Part shown: positions 1 through 9,456 of the stretch, piece after piece
Layout: each line of letters opens with the position of its first letter
Position numbering within the stretch: the stretch's first letter is position 1
Source of the DNA: Elusimicrobia bacterium GWC2_61_19
GTDB taxonomy: Bacteria > Elusimicrobiota > Elusimicrobia > Elusimicrobiales > UBA9959
NCBI GenBank assembly: GCA_001799795.1
Contig: MGUD01000019.1
Location: 1 to 54,283, forward strand
Length of the DNA stretch: 54,283 nt
Reading direction: 5' to 3'
The notes under the pieces: generated by a model
Told to the model about the DNA's origin: nothing
Seen by the model: the letters and a program-made list of their open reading frames with translations, nothing else
The model's database searches: none
Made by a program: the position numbers and the translations under genes

Positions 1-1
1 C

Positions 2-214
2 ACGGTGGGTTCCTACAACTTCCACCCCAAGAGCATCCGCCACGAGCGCGAAGTTAACCTGCACGTGCTGGACCGCCAGTTCACCTCCAAAATGGAGGCG
101 ACTTTTCAGAACGACCTGCGCTCCGCCACTCCCGTGACCGGCGCCGCCCAGCTGGGCGTGGTCCCCAACCCACTCAGCTTCCTCACCCGCCGCTACATGT
201 TCGACCAGCTGTGA
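2..214 (+). CDS. C-terminal fragment of a phospholipase D/cardiolipin synthase-like protein (5' end outside window)
   Basis: GSYNFHPKSIRHEREVNLHVLD resembles the end of a PLD-family active-site region; ORF is open at the left edge. Confidence 0.6.
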   Translation, partial: TVGSYNFHPKSIRHEREVNLHVLDRQFTSKMEATFQNDLRSATPVTGAAQLGVVPNPLSFLTRRYMFDQL

Positions 215-233
215 GCCGAAGCGGCTTATTTCG

Positions 234-274
234 GGGCCCGGTTGCGCGCTGACGCAGCCGGGCCCTGGCTTTTC
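234..274 (+). terminator. Rho-independent terminator after the PLD-like gene
   Basis: GGGCCCGG...CCGGGCCC stem followed by tggctttt. Confidence 0.6.
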
Positions 275-288
275 TCCCAACCTTTCCA

Positions 289-327
289 CCCCGACAGACC
301 GCTGTCGGGGCGGCCTGCTAAGCTATT
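289..327 (+). repeat. REP-like palindrome with conserved flank (copy A; copy B at 45352)
   Basis: CCCCGACAG-accg-CTGTCGGGG followed by cggCCTGCTAAGCTATT. Confidence 0.5.
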
Positions 328-347
328 TATGCTGCAGGGGATGTACT

Positions 348-850
348 ATGCTTTATCTATATCTGGACGAAAGCGGGGACCTCGGCTTTGACTTCATAAA
401 TAAGAAGCCCGGCCATTTCTTTACCATCTGCGTTCTGTCGGTTCGCGGCCGCGACAATGACCGCGCGCTGGCAAAAAGCGTAAAAGAAGCCGTAAGGCGC
501 AAGCTCCCGGCTTCCTCATTGCAGAACTTAAAGGGAATGTGCTGCCTCAGGAATTGAAGGAGTATTTCTTCCGGAAAGTCGGGAAGACCGACTTCAGTGT
601 CTATTCCGCAACGCTCGACAAGATATCCGTCTGCAGGGGCTTCTCTCCGGAAAAAAGGCAGGATATATAATTACATGGCCAACCTGGCCCTTGCCAGCGT
701 AAGCCTGGAGGACGCGGCTGTGAGGGTGATAATGACGGTGGGTAAAAGCAAGCGCAACAGCGGCATAGCCGAGTTCAACGCTTATGTCCTGAATCAGATA
801 AAGGTCCGCCTGGACCCGCTTGTCCCTTTGAATTTCGCATTATCGTAAGT
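348..850 (+). pseudogene. Degraded DUF3800-family protein
   Basis: MLYLYLDESGDLGFDF N-terminus in one frame; YNYMANLALASVSLEDA...VLNQIKVRLDPLVPLN continues in another frame; downstream part missing. Confidence 0.65.
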
Positions 851-1109
851 TGCCCTTTCCCCGGCGTATTGTTCGTCCTGCGCCCGCTCCGTTCCGGATA
901 AATTTAAGGAGGCGGCGGGCTTGGGGTATACATAACATCTTATGTTCCCTACAATTCCGGCGGTCATAGGTCTTCCGGGCCTATGACTGGTGGGTCAAAT
1001 GCCTTCCCGTTCAAGGGTCTTTGGACTCTTATATAAATATTAATTCTCTCCTATACTATGGTAAGGCCTGGTGCCGCTTTATGCACAGGGTCCGTCTAGG
1101 AGGGAATTA

Positions 1110-2111
1110 ATGAATAATAAACTTATCGCGGCGTTAGTTTGTCTCGGTATGACGGGGGCCGCCAGTGCGGCTGATGTCGACTTCGACAAGGGTACGGACG
1201 TTTCCAAGGCCATAGAGCAGGCCGTTACGCTGGACATGCCCTACCCGGGCCAGATCGGCTACGACCACAACCCCGGCCAGTGGGATAACGGTAACTTCTA
1301 CAACTACCCCGGCCAATCGCCTCATCATATAAGGTATAGCCGTGACTGCCACAACTTCTCCTTCGGCCCTTCTGCCGGCTCGATGCTGTCCGACAGAGTT
1401 CGGCTTGAAAGCGTCGAATATGTAGAGGAATGTCATTATGTGCCCGACCCTCCTCCGCCTCCCCAGCCCGGCCACCCCGGTCATCCCCCCAAGCTTAATG
1501 AGAAAGGGATGCAGTGCATGGAGCGCCCCCACGATGTGTTCCGCCGCACCGTGCAGCTCAGCATGGCGCCGCGCCAGCTGCTGCCCTGGGAGAACGACTC
1601 GTTCGAGGTCTGCATAGAGGGCCCCCGCGTCGACATGCGCACCCGCGAGGCCGCCTACTCTTATGACATCAGCGAGATGGGCCAGTATGACGTGCGCTAT
1701 GAGCTGACTCCCAGGTACAAAGTCCCTACCGCCCCCGACCGTAACGGTCTGTCGGCGGGCGCGTTCTCCTTCGCCGACGGCAGGTTCACCTTCAAGGTTG
1801 CCGAGCGCTGGGCGCAGGAATACGCCGGCGAGAAGGTCGCCATAAAGGTGGAGCTGTACAAGGACGGGTTCCTGTTCTTCAACAGCTTAAAAGGCGAGAA
1901 AGAGTTCACCTTCGACACGGCCGCCGGCTATGAACTTAACTTCTCCGAGGGGGAACTGGACAAAACCCATGTCGTACAGCCCGCCGATCCCTTCCCGCTT
2001 AATCGCGGCCCCAAGAAGTATTACCTGCACTGGAGCTTCCACCGCATCGGCGGCACCTCCACCGGGGAGAAAGTTAAGAAGGACTCTACGGATAAGATAG
2101 AAGTGAAATAA
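1110..2111 (+). CDS. Secreted hypothetical protein
   Basis: Signal peptide MNNKLIAALVCLGMTGAASAA; AGGAGGG RBS just upstream of ATG 1110; the 1071 start in the ORF track is less likely. Confidence 0.7.
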   Translation: MNNKLIAALVCLGMTGAASAADVDFDKGTDVSKAIEQAVTLDMPYPGQIGYDHNPGQWDNGNFYNYPGQSPHHIRYSRDCHNFSFGPSAGSMLSDRVRLESVEYVEECHYVPDPPPPPQPGHPGHPPKLNEKGMQCMERPHDVFRRTVQLSMAPRQLLPWENDSFEVCIEGPRVDMRTREAAYSYDISEMGQYDVRYELTPRYKVPTAPDRNGLSAGAFSFADGRFTFKVAERWAQEYAGEKVAIKVELYKDGFLFFNSLKGEKEFTFDTAAGYELNFSEGELDKTHVVQPADPFPLNRGPKKYYLHWSFHRIGGTSTGEKVKKDSTDKIEVK

Positions 2112-2131
2112 ACAGCAACTCGGCGCAATAA

Positions 2132-2168
2132 AAGAGAGGCCGGCTTAATAAAGCCGGCCTCTCTTATT
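2132..2168. terminator. Bidirectional terminator between convergent genes
   Basis: agagaggccggctt-aata-aagccggcctctct palindrome. Confidence 0.75.
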
Positions 2169-2183
2169 TGCGGGTTAAACTGT

Positions 2184-3749
2184 CTAGTTGTTGGGCAGGG
2201 CCAGGGTGAAAGCGGAGCCCTTCTGCAGCTGAGACTTGGCGAAGACGCGTCCGCCGTGCACTTCGGCTATCTTCTTTACCAGCGCGAGGCCGAGGCCCCA
2301 GCCTTCCACCTGACCGGTGAAAGCCGCCTCAACCTGGTAGAACTTGTGGAAAATGTTCTCCAGCTCTTCGCCGGGGATGCCGGGGCCGTTGTCCCCGACC
2401 GAGAGCAGCGCGTGGCTGTCGCGCGCCTGCGCGGAGAGGATGACCAGCTTGTCCTGCGCCGGGTTGAACTTCACGGCGTTCTCTATCAGGCTGCGCATGG
2501 CTCCCGCCAGCAGCTTGCGGTCGGCCTTTACCCTGACCTGCTCCGGCGCGGCTATCTTGATGCTCAGGCCCGCGGTGCCCTTGAGGCGTTCTTTCATGTC
2601 CTCGGCTATTTCGTTGAGGAAATCCGCGGCGTCGAAATCTATTTTTTCCAGGGAAGAGGCGTCCAGGCTGTCTGTGGTGACGAAGTCCAGGAGGCTTTCC
2701 ACCAGCGCGTTCAGTTTCAGGCCCTGCCCGTAGATGGTGTCCGAGGACTTCGTTATCAGCTCCGGCATTTCCTTGGAGGCGGCCTCGTCCTTGAGGATCT
2801 GTGCGTAGCCGTTGATGCAGGCCAGCGGGGTTTTGAATTTGTGGGAGATCAGCGACAGGAAGTTGCGGGCCATGCGTTCTTCGATGCGCTGGGCGGTCAC
2901 GTCCGTGAGTATCCAGAGGCGGCCTTCCGCGGTGGAGTTGCCGTCCTTGTCTTCCTTGAAAAGTCTTATGGCGGAGCAGTCCAGGAAGAACTTCTTGGGC
3001 TTCTCCCTGTACAGTTCGAAGCGGCAGACCGGGTCCTCGTTGGCCAGCACCGCCTCCACGCCCGGCTTGGCCACATAATCGGCGAAGGCGTTCTTGATGT
3101 TGTCGAATTTGTATTTTTCGTGCTCGAGGTAAACCTTGGCCGAGCTGTTGAGGATTATGATCTCGCCGGCTACGTCGGTAAGGATGGCCCCTTCCTTGAT
3201 GCGCTTGAAAACTATCTCCATCTTGCGCTTCTCTTCCTTGACGGAGGAGAACAGCCGGGAGTTCTCTATGGCGATGGCGGCCTGTGAGGCGAAAGCTTCG
3301 AAAGAGTTCTTGTCGGTTTCCGAGAAATCGCCGTCGGTCTTGTTGATGGCCTGTACCACGCCGATGGCCTTGCCCTTTATGATCATGGGGCAGGTCAGGA
3401 GCGAGCGCGTGACGTAGCCGCTCTTGGAATCGGCTTTTTTGGAATGACGGGGGTCGGAGGCCACGTCATTGATTATGATGGAACGGCTTTCTTTGGCGCA
3501 GGTACCCGCGATGCCTTCGCCCAGTTTGAAACGCATCTTCTGCACGTCTTCGGGCAGGCCCAGGGCCACGTCGAAGTAGAGCTCCTGGGTTTTCTCGTCG
3601 AGCAAATACAGGGAGGCGCGCTCCGCCCCCACCACGCGCGAAGCCAGGCGCATGATGGTGGTCAGCAGCTCTGAAATGTCGAGTTTTGAGGAAAGCAGCC
3701 GTGATACCATCACCAGCATTTCAAGGCTTTCCTGCGACTGCGTTATCAT
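2184..3749 (-). CDS. GAF-domain sensor histidine kinase (orphan)
   Basis: GAF region (MRLASRVVGAERASLYLLDE), HisKA (FLSLISHKFKTPLACINGYAQIL), HATPase (VGDNGPGIP...GWGLGLALVKKIAEVHGG). Confidence 0.9.
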   Translation of the reverse strand: MITQSQESLEMLVMVSRLLSSKLDISELLTTIMRLASRVVGAERASLYLLDEKTQELYFDVALGLPEDVQKMRFKLGEGIAGTCAKESRSIIINDVASDPRHSKKADSKSGYVTRSLLTCPMIIKGKAIGVVQAINKTDGDFSETDKNSFEAFASQAAIAIENSRLFSSVKEEKRKMEIVFKRIKEGAILTDVAGEIIILNSSAKVYLEHEKYKFDNIKNAFADYVAKPGVEAVLANEDPVCRFELYREKPKKFFLDCSAIRLFKEDKDGNSTAEGRLWILTDVTAQRIEERMARNFLSLISHKFKTPLACINGYAQILKDEAASKEMPELITKSSDTIYGQGLKLNALVESLLDFVTTDSLDASSLEKIDFDAADFLNEIAEDMKERLKGTAGLSIKIAAPEQVRVKADRKLLAGAMRSLIENAVKFNPAQDKLVILSAQARDSHALLSVGDNGPGIPGEELENIFHKFYQVEAAFTGQVEGWGLGLALVKKIAEVHGGRVFAKSQLQKGSAFTLALPNN

Positions 3750-3761
3750 CTTGTCCCCGTG

Positions 3762-4622
3762 TTAGAAAAATACTTGCAGAAGTATTTTATAATAATTTTT
3801 CCACACCGAGCCTTCCTCTTTGTAGAGGTTGTAGGCCAAATCCAGCGTCGACCTTTCGGTGAGGCCCAGTTTCAGGCCCGCGATACCGGAGTTGGCCGCC
3901 CTCGCGCTTCTGTAGGATATTTTACTATATCCCGCGTAAATGTGGCTGTCAAAATCGGGCTTCATGTTGCGCGCCACCTGCGCGGACAGGGTCCATTCGG
4001 GTAGGGCGGTCACGGTACGGAAGGTGCCCAGGTAGGCCAGCTCGGAATGGTCCAGCGCAGGCGTCACCAGGGTGGCGTTGGATACGCCGTTCGGCTTTAT
4101 GAAGCCAGCGCCGGATAGCTGAAAAAAGAACTGGCCGAAATATGATTTCTCCACCTGAAGCTCAAGGGCAGTTTCCGAGAACGTCTTCTTATCCATGACG
4201 CCGTTCTCGAGCGTGCGGGCGCGCTGGCTGGCCCAGGCCCCGGACAGGACCAGGTGCAGGTAGCTTTCATCCTCCCGGGCTTTGGCCGAGGTGAGTAGGT
4301 AAAATTTTCCGCCGGCCGCTCCGGAGCGGGTCTGCTCCTGGACCGGGTAGATAAAGGGCTTCAGCGATATGAAAAACGTGTCGCCGGAATACATCAGGGG
4401 CAGGCGAAAAGAGTAGACCTTGTCGCGGTAGGCGGCGGTGTCCCGGTAGAACGCGGCATTCATGCCCAGCACCGCGTGCGGGGTCACATTTGTGAACACG
4501 GTGAGGGAGTCCTTTTTTAGGCCGTTGGAACCGGTGGTGTAGTCGTTTTCCGCCCACCAGCCCGCTGAGGAGTCGGCCGCAAAAAAAGCGGAAAAGAACG
4601 CCGCCAGTAGGATATGCTTCAT
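3762..4622 (-). CDS. Secreted/outer-membrane hypothetical protein
   Basis: Signal peptide MKHILLAAFFSAFFAADSSAG; alternating beta-rich sequence ending in aromatic FF. Confidence 0.6.
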   Translation of the reverse strand: MKHILLAAFFSAFFAADSSAGWWAENDYTTGSNGLKKDSLTVFTNVTPHAVLGMNAAFYRDTAAYRDKVYSFRLPLMYSGDTFFISLKPFIYPVQEQTRSGAAGGKFYLLTSAKAREDESYLHLVLSGAWASQRARTLENGVMDKKTFSETALELQVEKSYFGQFFFQLSGAGFIKPNGVSNATLVTPALDHSELAYLGTFRTVTALPEWTLSAQVARNMKPDFDSHIYAGYSKISYRSARAANSGIAGLKLGLTERSTLDLAYNLYKEEGSVWKNYYKILLQVFF

Positions 4623-4678
4623 AGTAACTACATTATATATTATTAATCGGAATTCCAATGGCCGCCGCGGGAAACAAA

Positions 4679-4710
4679 TAAAAAGCCCCCGGAGGCCGGG
4701 GGCTTTTTTG
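4679..4710. terminator. Rho-independent terminator
   Basis: aaaaagcccccggaggccgggggctttttt. Confidence 0.8.
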
Positions 4711-4725
4711 CCGTATAAAGCGGGC

Positions 4726-5169
4726 TTAGTTGTTCAGGCCGAAGAGCGCGTTGTGCACTTTCCGGCTGACTTGGACCTCGGTTATGTAGTAATAACGGGC
4801 CAGGCCTACGGCGTAATCGGCTGCGTTCAGGCCGGCCACGTCCACCATTACCATGTAGCCGCCAAGGTTGTCCTGGAAAGGCGCGGCTTTAAAGCCGTTG
4901 TCGTTCAGTTCTTTCACGACCTTTTCGATGTCCTGGCCGTGTTCCACCAGGCCCATAAGGGTGTCGTCCATATCGGGCTGGGCGGTGTTGACGGTGATCT
5001 TGCGCAGCGTCAGCCACTGGTTGTTCTTCGGGGTTTTGGGAGAGGGGGTTTCTATGCCGGAGAGCGAAAGGCCCGCGTTCGACAGGGCAAGGTTGTCCGC
5101 GGCTATGGCGGAAACGGCGCCCGTAAACGAGAGTAGCGCGGCAGCGGCTATATTGGTTATCTTTTTCAT
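4726..5169 (-). CDS. Secreted hypothetical protein
   Basis: Signal peptide MKKITNIAAAALLSFTGAVSAIA; plausible RBS and downstream terminator. Confidence 0.65.
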   Translation of the reverse strand: MKKITNIAAAALLSFTGAVSAIAADNLALSNAGLSLSGIETPSPKTPKNNQWLTLRKITVNTAQPDMDDTLMGLVEHGQDIEKVVKELNDNGFKAAPFQDNLGGYMVMVDVAGLNAADYAVGLARYYYITEVQVSRKVHNALFGLNN

Positions 5170-5314
5170 TCGGTATTACCTCCGGCTGATTAGCTATCTA
5201 TATTCTGCCACAAAACCCGGGGGACCACAACGGACGCAGGGCCCCTTTGTTCCGCGGCTTTGGGCCTACGGGGCCTGGGCCCTTTGGGCCGGGTCTTGAA
5301 AAATCGGCTGGCCC

Positions 5315-5342
5315 TTGACATGTCAACCGGGTCTGCTATAAT
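5315..5342 (+). promoter_or_regulatory. Sigma70-type promoter of the clostripain-family gene
   Basis: TTGACA-16 nt-TATAAT. Confidence 0.7.
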
Positions 5343-5371
5343 ATTTTCGTGATCGACACCCCGGAGGTTCT

Positions 5372-6781
5372 ATGCTGAAGATCTTACTCTCTCTCCTGCT
5401 GCTGGCGGCCCCCTGGTCCGCCTACGAGGCCTCGGCGCTCAGCGTTGATTTCGCCGGCGACACGTATAGCGCCGACTCGCAGGCCGTGCCGGCGCCTGCC
5501 GCCGATAAGTCCATCTTCCCCGTCTTGTTCCCTTTTTTTAACGGCAGCGACACCAGGGCTCAAAAAAAGAAATGGACCGTGATGGTCTTTGTGAACGGCA
5601 AGAACGACCTGGAGTCCGCCGGCCTGCTGAACCTGAACATGATGGAAATGGTCGGGTCCGGCAAAGACATAAATATCGTGGCCGAACTGGGCCGCATGAA
5701 GGGGCAGCTCAGCGACGACACCGCCGACGGAGATTGGACGGGTTCGCGCCGCATTTACGTAAAAAAAGACGCCGACATGGAGAAGATCAAGTCGCCGGTG
5801 GTGATGACCACGGAGAAAGTGGACATGGGCGACTATAAGCGCGCGGTGGATTTCGTCAAGTGGGCCAAGAAAAATTACCCGGCCCAGAAATACCTGCTGA
5901 TACTTTGGGACCACGGCAGCGGCTGGATGGACCCGCGTATGGACCCCAAGCCCGCCGGCCAAAAAGGCATCTCTTTCGACGACGAGACCGGCAACTACAT
6001 CCGCACCCGCGAGATCGGCGCCATAGTTAAAGAGGCCGGCGGGGTGGACGTCCTGGCTTTCGACGCCTGCCTGATGGAAATGGGCGAGGTCTTGAGCGAG
6101 GTGAAGGGGAACGCCAGCGTGATGGTGGGGTCCGAGGAGACCATCCCCGGGGTGGGCTACCCGTACCATGTGTTCCTCGCGGCCCTGGTGAAAGAGCCCG
6201 GCATGGGCGCCGAGAAACTGGGCGGCGTGATGGTGGAGGCCTACAAGATGTTCTATGAGGTGGCCGTAAAGCGCGGGGCGCAGCTCTCCGCGGTGCGCGT
6301 CGCCAAGGCGGCCGAGCTTGAAACCCGCCTGAAGGCGGTGGCCGCCGCCGCAAAGGAAGTCAACGACACGGCCGCGCTGAAAGCCGCCCGCGCCGGCGTG
6401 ATGCGCTTCGACATGATAGGGGAGACGAGCGATCCCCAGAAGCAGATCTCCTTCTACGGCGACCTGTACAACTACCTGGAGCTGCTGGAGGGCGCCATGA
6501 CGGCCACCGGCCCCGCCGCGGAAGACCTTAAGGCCAAATCGGCCGCGCTGCGCGCTTTCATCGCCAAGGACCTGGTGATCCGCAATAATTACTTCGACAA
6601 GGACCGGACCGGGCGCGACTTCAAGGATACGCACGGTATCTCGGTGTACCTGCCGCCGGTCATAGATAAGATAGACCAGGCCAAGCTGGAGGGGATCTTC
6701 GAGAATAAGTATCAGGACTTCGAGTTCTCCAAAGCTACCGGCTGGCACGACTTCGTGACCTATCTTTACGGCGTAAAGTAG
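5372..6781 (+). CDS. Clostripain-like (C11 family) cysteine peptidase, secreted
   Basis: Signal peptide; WTVMVFVNGKNDLE, LILWDHGSGW and FDACLMEMGEV catalytic motifs. Confidence 0.9.
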   Translation: MLKILLSLLLLAAPWSAYEASALSVDFAGDTYSADSQAVPAPAADKSIFPVLFPFFNGSDTRAQKKKWTVMVFVNGKNDLESAGLLNLNMMEMVGSGKDINIVAELGRMKGQLSDDTADGDWTGSRRIYVKKDADMEKIKSPVVMTTEKVDMGDYKRAVDFVKWAKKNYPAQKYLLILWDHGSGWMDPRMDPKPAGQKGISFDDETGNYIRTREIGAIVKEAGGVDVLAFDACLMEMGEVLSEVKGNASVMVGSEETIPGVGYPYHVFLAALVKEPGMGAEKLGGVMVEAYKMFYEVAVKRGAQLSAVRVAKAAELETRLKAVAAAAKEVNDTAALKAARAGVMRFDMIGETSDPQKQISFYGDLYNYLELLEGAMTATGPAAEDLKAKSAALRAFIAKDLVIRNNYFDKDRTGRDFKDTHGISVYLPPVIDKIDQAKLEGIFENKYQDFEFSKATGWHDFVTYLYGVK

Positions 6782-6803
6782 CGCTGCTCAGGCGCGCGCG
6801 GTA

Positions 6804-6840
6804 AGGCCGGGCCTCGTTGCGGGGCCCGGCCTCCTCTTTT
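6804..6840 (+). terminator. Terminator after peptidase gene
   Basis: aggccgggcc-tcgttgcg-gggcccggcct followed by cctctttta. Confidence 0.6.
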
Positions 6841-6856
6841 ATTGTAAAATTTCAGG

Positions 6857-7882
6857 ATGAAGCGCCTGCTGCTGGTCAATTTCGCCGAGTGTCCCGAAAA
6901 CCTGCATTTCGAACGGGCCTTCGTGCGCGCCCTGGCGCGCCGGCGCGGTACTGCGCTGGACATAGTTCACGACTTCGACTTCGCTTATGATTTTATCGGA
7001 GCCCCTGTGCCGCCCGGGGGGCGGCGCTGGCGTTATGCGGGGCTGGAAGCTCTCAAGAAGGCCTGCGGCCGTTACGATAAAATAGTGCTGCTGGATTTTC
7101 CTAAAAGGGCGCGCTGCGCGCCGGCTTTCCTCTGGCTGGCGCGGCAGGCGCCGGCGGCGGAAAAGTTATTTATCGCCAACCACCTTATCCCCATGCTGGG
7201 CCATAATTTTACGGCGGACCTGGCGCGCAGGTACCGCGCGCTGGGCGGGCTGAGCGCGGGCTATATGCTGGAGTCCGACGACCGCGGCCTTTGGGCGGAG
7301 ATGGGGCTGGCCGGCGGCCGGCTGCTCGAACGCGGCTACGCCTCCGATTGCGTTTATTACAGCCCGTCCGGCGCGCCCGCGGGCGGCTACGCTTTTTCGG
7401 CCGGTTCGGCCGGGCGCGATTATGCGGCGCTGGCCGCCGGCGCCAAGAGCGCCGGTTTCGGCGTAAAGATATTCAGCGACGCCAAGCCGGGCCGCCTGCC
7501 GCGCGCTTGCGAGTATCTGCCGCTGGCGAAGAACCTGCATAATCTGAAAGACGCCGTGGAAAGGGCGCGCGCGGTGGTCATCCCGGTGAGCGACGCGCAT
7601 ATCAACGGGTCGGCCGGTAATTCCATCGCTTTCCTCAGCATGGCCATGGGCCGCCCGGTGCTGACCCGCCGCACGCCGTACATGCGGCGTTTTATTAGGG
7701 ACGGGGTCAACGGTTTCTTCTACGTGAAACTCACGCCCGCCTCGGTGGCCTCCGGGCTCAGGCGCATAGCGGCGCTATCCCCCGCGCGGCTGAAAAAAAT
7801 AGGCGCGGCCGCCCGCCGCACGGTGCAGGCAAAGGCCAGTCTGGACAGGTTTTGCGCCGCCTTCCTGCGCCGCTTCGCCTGA
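6857..7882 (+). CDS. Glycosyltransferase-like protein
   Basis: C-terminal NSIAFLSMAMGRPVLTRRTPYMRRFIRDGVNGFFY, typical of the GT-B C-terminal domain. Confidence 0.55.
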   Translation: MKRLLLVNFAECPENLHFERAFVRALARRRGTALDIVHDFDFAYDFIGAPVPPGGRRWRYAGLEALKKACGRYDKIVLLDFPKRARCAPAFLWLARQAPAAEKLFIANHLIPMLGHNFTADLARRYRALGGLSAGYMLESDDRGLWAEMGLAGGRLLERGYASDCVYYSPSGAPAGGYAFSAGSAGRDYAALAAGAKSAGFGVKIFSDAKPGRLPRACEYLPLAKNLHNLKDAVERARAVVIPVSDAHINGSAGNSIAFLSMAMGRPVLTRRTPYMRRFIRDGVNGFFYVKLTPASVASGLRRIAALSPARLKKIGAAARRTVQAKASLDRFCAAFLRRFA

Positions 7883-7892
7883 TAAACAATTT

Positions 7893-9425
7893 ATGGATAA
7901 AATTCTTATTCTGGATTTCGGCAGCCAGTATACGCAGCTGATAGCGCGGCGGTTGAGAAGCGCGCGGGTTTACTGCGAGATACTGCCCTTCAACGCGCCG
8001 GTGGAGGAGATCCTTTCGCGCAGCCCGCGCGGGCTCATACTTTCCGGCGGGCCGTCCAGCGTTTACGACAAGGCCGCGCCCAGGCCCGATCCCGCCGTCT
8101 TCAGCCTGGGACTCCCCGTGCTGGGGGTCTGCTACGGCATGCAGTTGCTGGCGCATGAGTACGGCGGAAAAGTCGCCAAGGCGGCCGCCCGCGAATACGG
8201 GCTCAGCGGTCTTAAGATACTGAAGGGGTCCCGCCTGTTCAAAGGCATTAACGGGAGCGTCAGCGTCTGGATGAGCCACGGGGACGAGGTTAAAAAAGTT
8301 CCGGCCGGTTTCCATGTGACGGCCAGGGCGGGCGGTTCCGATATCTCCGCCATGGAGAACCCGGAGCTGGGCCTTTACGCCCTGCAGTTCCACCCGGAAG
8401 TGCACCATACCGAACAAGGCGCCAAAATGCTGGAGAATTTCGCGCGCGGCATCTGCAATTATAAGGAACGCTGGACGCCCGCCTCTTTCCTTTCTGAAAG
8501 CATAGCCGGAATTAAGAAGGCCGCGGGCGGCCATTCCGTCATCTGCGGGCTTTCCGGCGGGGTGGATTCCTCGGTGGCCGCGGTGCTGGCGCATAAAGCC
8601 ATAGGAAAAAAACTGCGCTGCATTTTTGTGGACACCGGGCTGCTGCGCCACGGCGACCGCGAGCGGATGCTGGCCGTGTTCCGCGATAAGTTCGGCTACG
8701 GCCTTAAGATAGCCGACGCCTCGGCCCTGTTCCTGGGGCGGCTCAAAGGCGTGACCTCGCCCGAAAGGAAAAGGAAAATAATCGGCCACACTTTTATAGA
8801 GGTGTTCGATAAGGAAGCCAAAAAGATACCGGACGCCGCCTTTCTGCTGCAGGGCACGCTTTATCCCGACGTGATAGAGTCGGTTTCAGTGAAAGGCCCC
8901 TCGGCCGTTATAAAGAGCCACCATAATGTGGGCGGCCTGCCGGCTAAAATGAAGATGGGGCTTATCGAGCCGCTGAGATATTTCTTTAAGGACGAGGTGC
9001 GCGAGCTGGGCCGCAGCCTGAAAATGCCGGAGGCGGTGCTGATGCAGCATCCTTTCCCCGGGCCGGGGCTGGCCATCAGGGTGCTGGGAGAAGTGACGCC
9101 TGAACGGCTTAAGATCCTGCGTTCGGCCGACCGCGTCATGCGCGAAGAAATACAGGCGGCCGGCTGGTACGCCAGGATCTGGCAGGCTTTCTGCGTGCTG
9201 CTGCCGGTGCGGTCGGTGGGCGTAATGGGCGACGAGCGTTCCTACGAGTACACCATCGCCCTGCGCTGCGTAAGCTCCGTGGACGGCATGACGGCGGACT
9301 GGTCCAAGCTGCCGCACGGCCTGCTGCACAAGATCTCCTCGCGCATAGTCAGCGAGGTGCGCGGCGTCAACCGCGTGGTCTACGACATCACCTCCAAACC
9401 CCCAGCCACTATAGAGTGGGAATAG
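7893..9425 (+). CDS. guaA: GMP synthase (glutamine-hydrolysing)
   Basis: ILDFGSQYTQLIARRLR, GVCYGMQLLAHE, CGLSGGVDSSVAAVL; C-terminal VVYDITSKPPATIEWE. Confidence 0.97.
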   Translation: MDKILILDFGSQYTQLIARRLRSARVYCEILPFNAPVEEILSRSPRGLILSGGPSSVYDKAAPRPDPAVFSLGLPVLGVCYGMQLLAHEYGGKVAKAAAREYGLSGLKILKGSRLFKGINGSVSVWMSHGDEVKKVPAGFHVTARAGGSDISAMENPELGLYALQFHPEVHHTEQGAKMLENFARGICNYKERWTPASFLSESIAGIKKAAGGHSVICGLSGGVDSSVAAVLAHKAIGKKLRCIFVDTGLLRHGDRERMLAVFRDKFGYGLKIADASALFLGRLKGVTSPERKRKIIGHTFIEVFDKEAKKIPDAAFLLQGTLYPDVIESVSVKGPSAVIKSHHNVGGLPAKMKMGLIEPLRYFFKDEVRELGRSLKMPEAVLMQHPFPGPGLAIRVLGEVTPERLKILRSADRVMREEIQAAGWYARIWQAFCVLLPVRSVGVMGDERSYEYTIALRCVSSVDGMTADWSKLPHGLLHKISSRIVSEVRGVNRVVYDITSKPPATIEWE

Positions 9426-9456
9426 CGATAGAACCGGTTCCTAAAAGAGGTATCAA

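Noticed and set aside
5384-6748. 454-aa minus-strand ORF opposite the clostripain-like gene
   Set aside because: Antisense to a well-supported peptidase gene; composition typical of GC-driven spurious ORFs.
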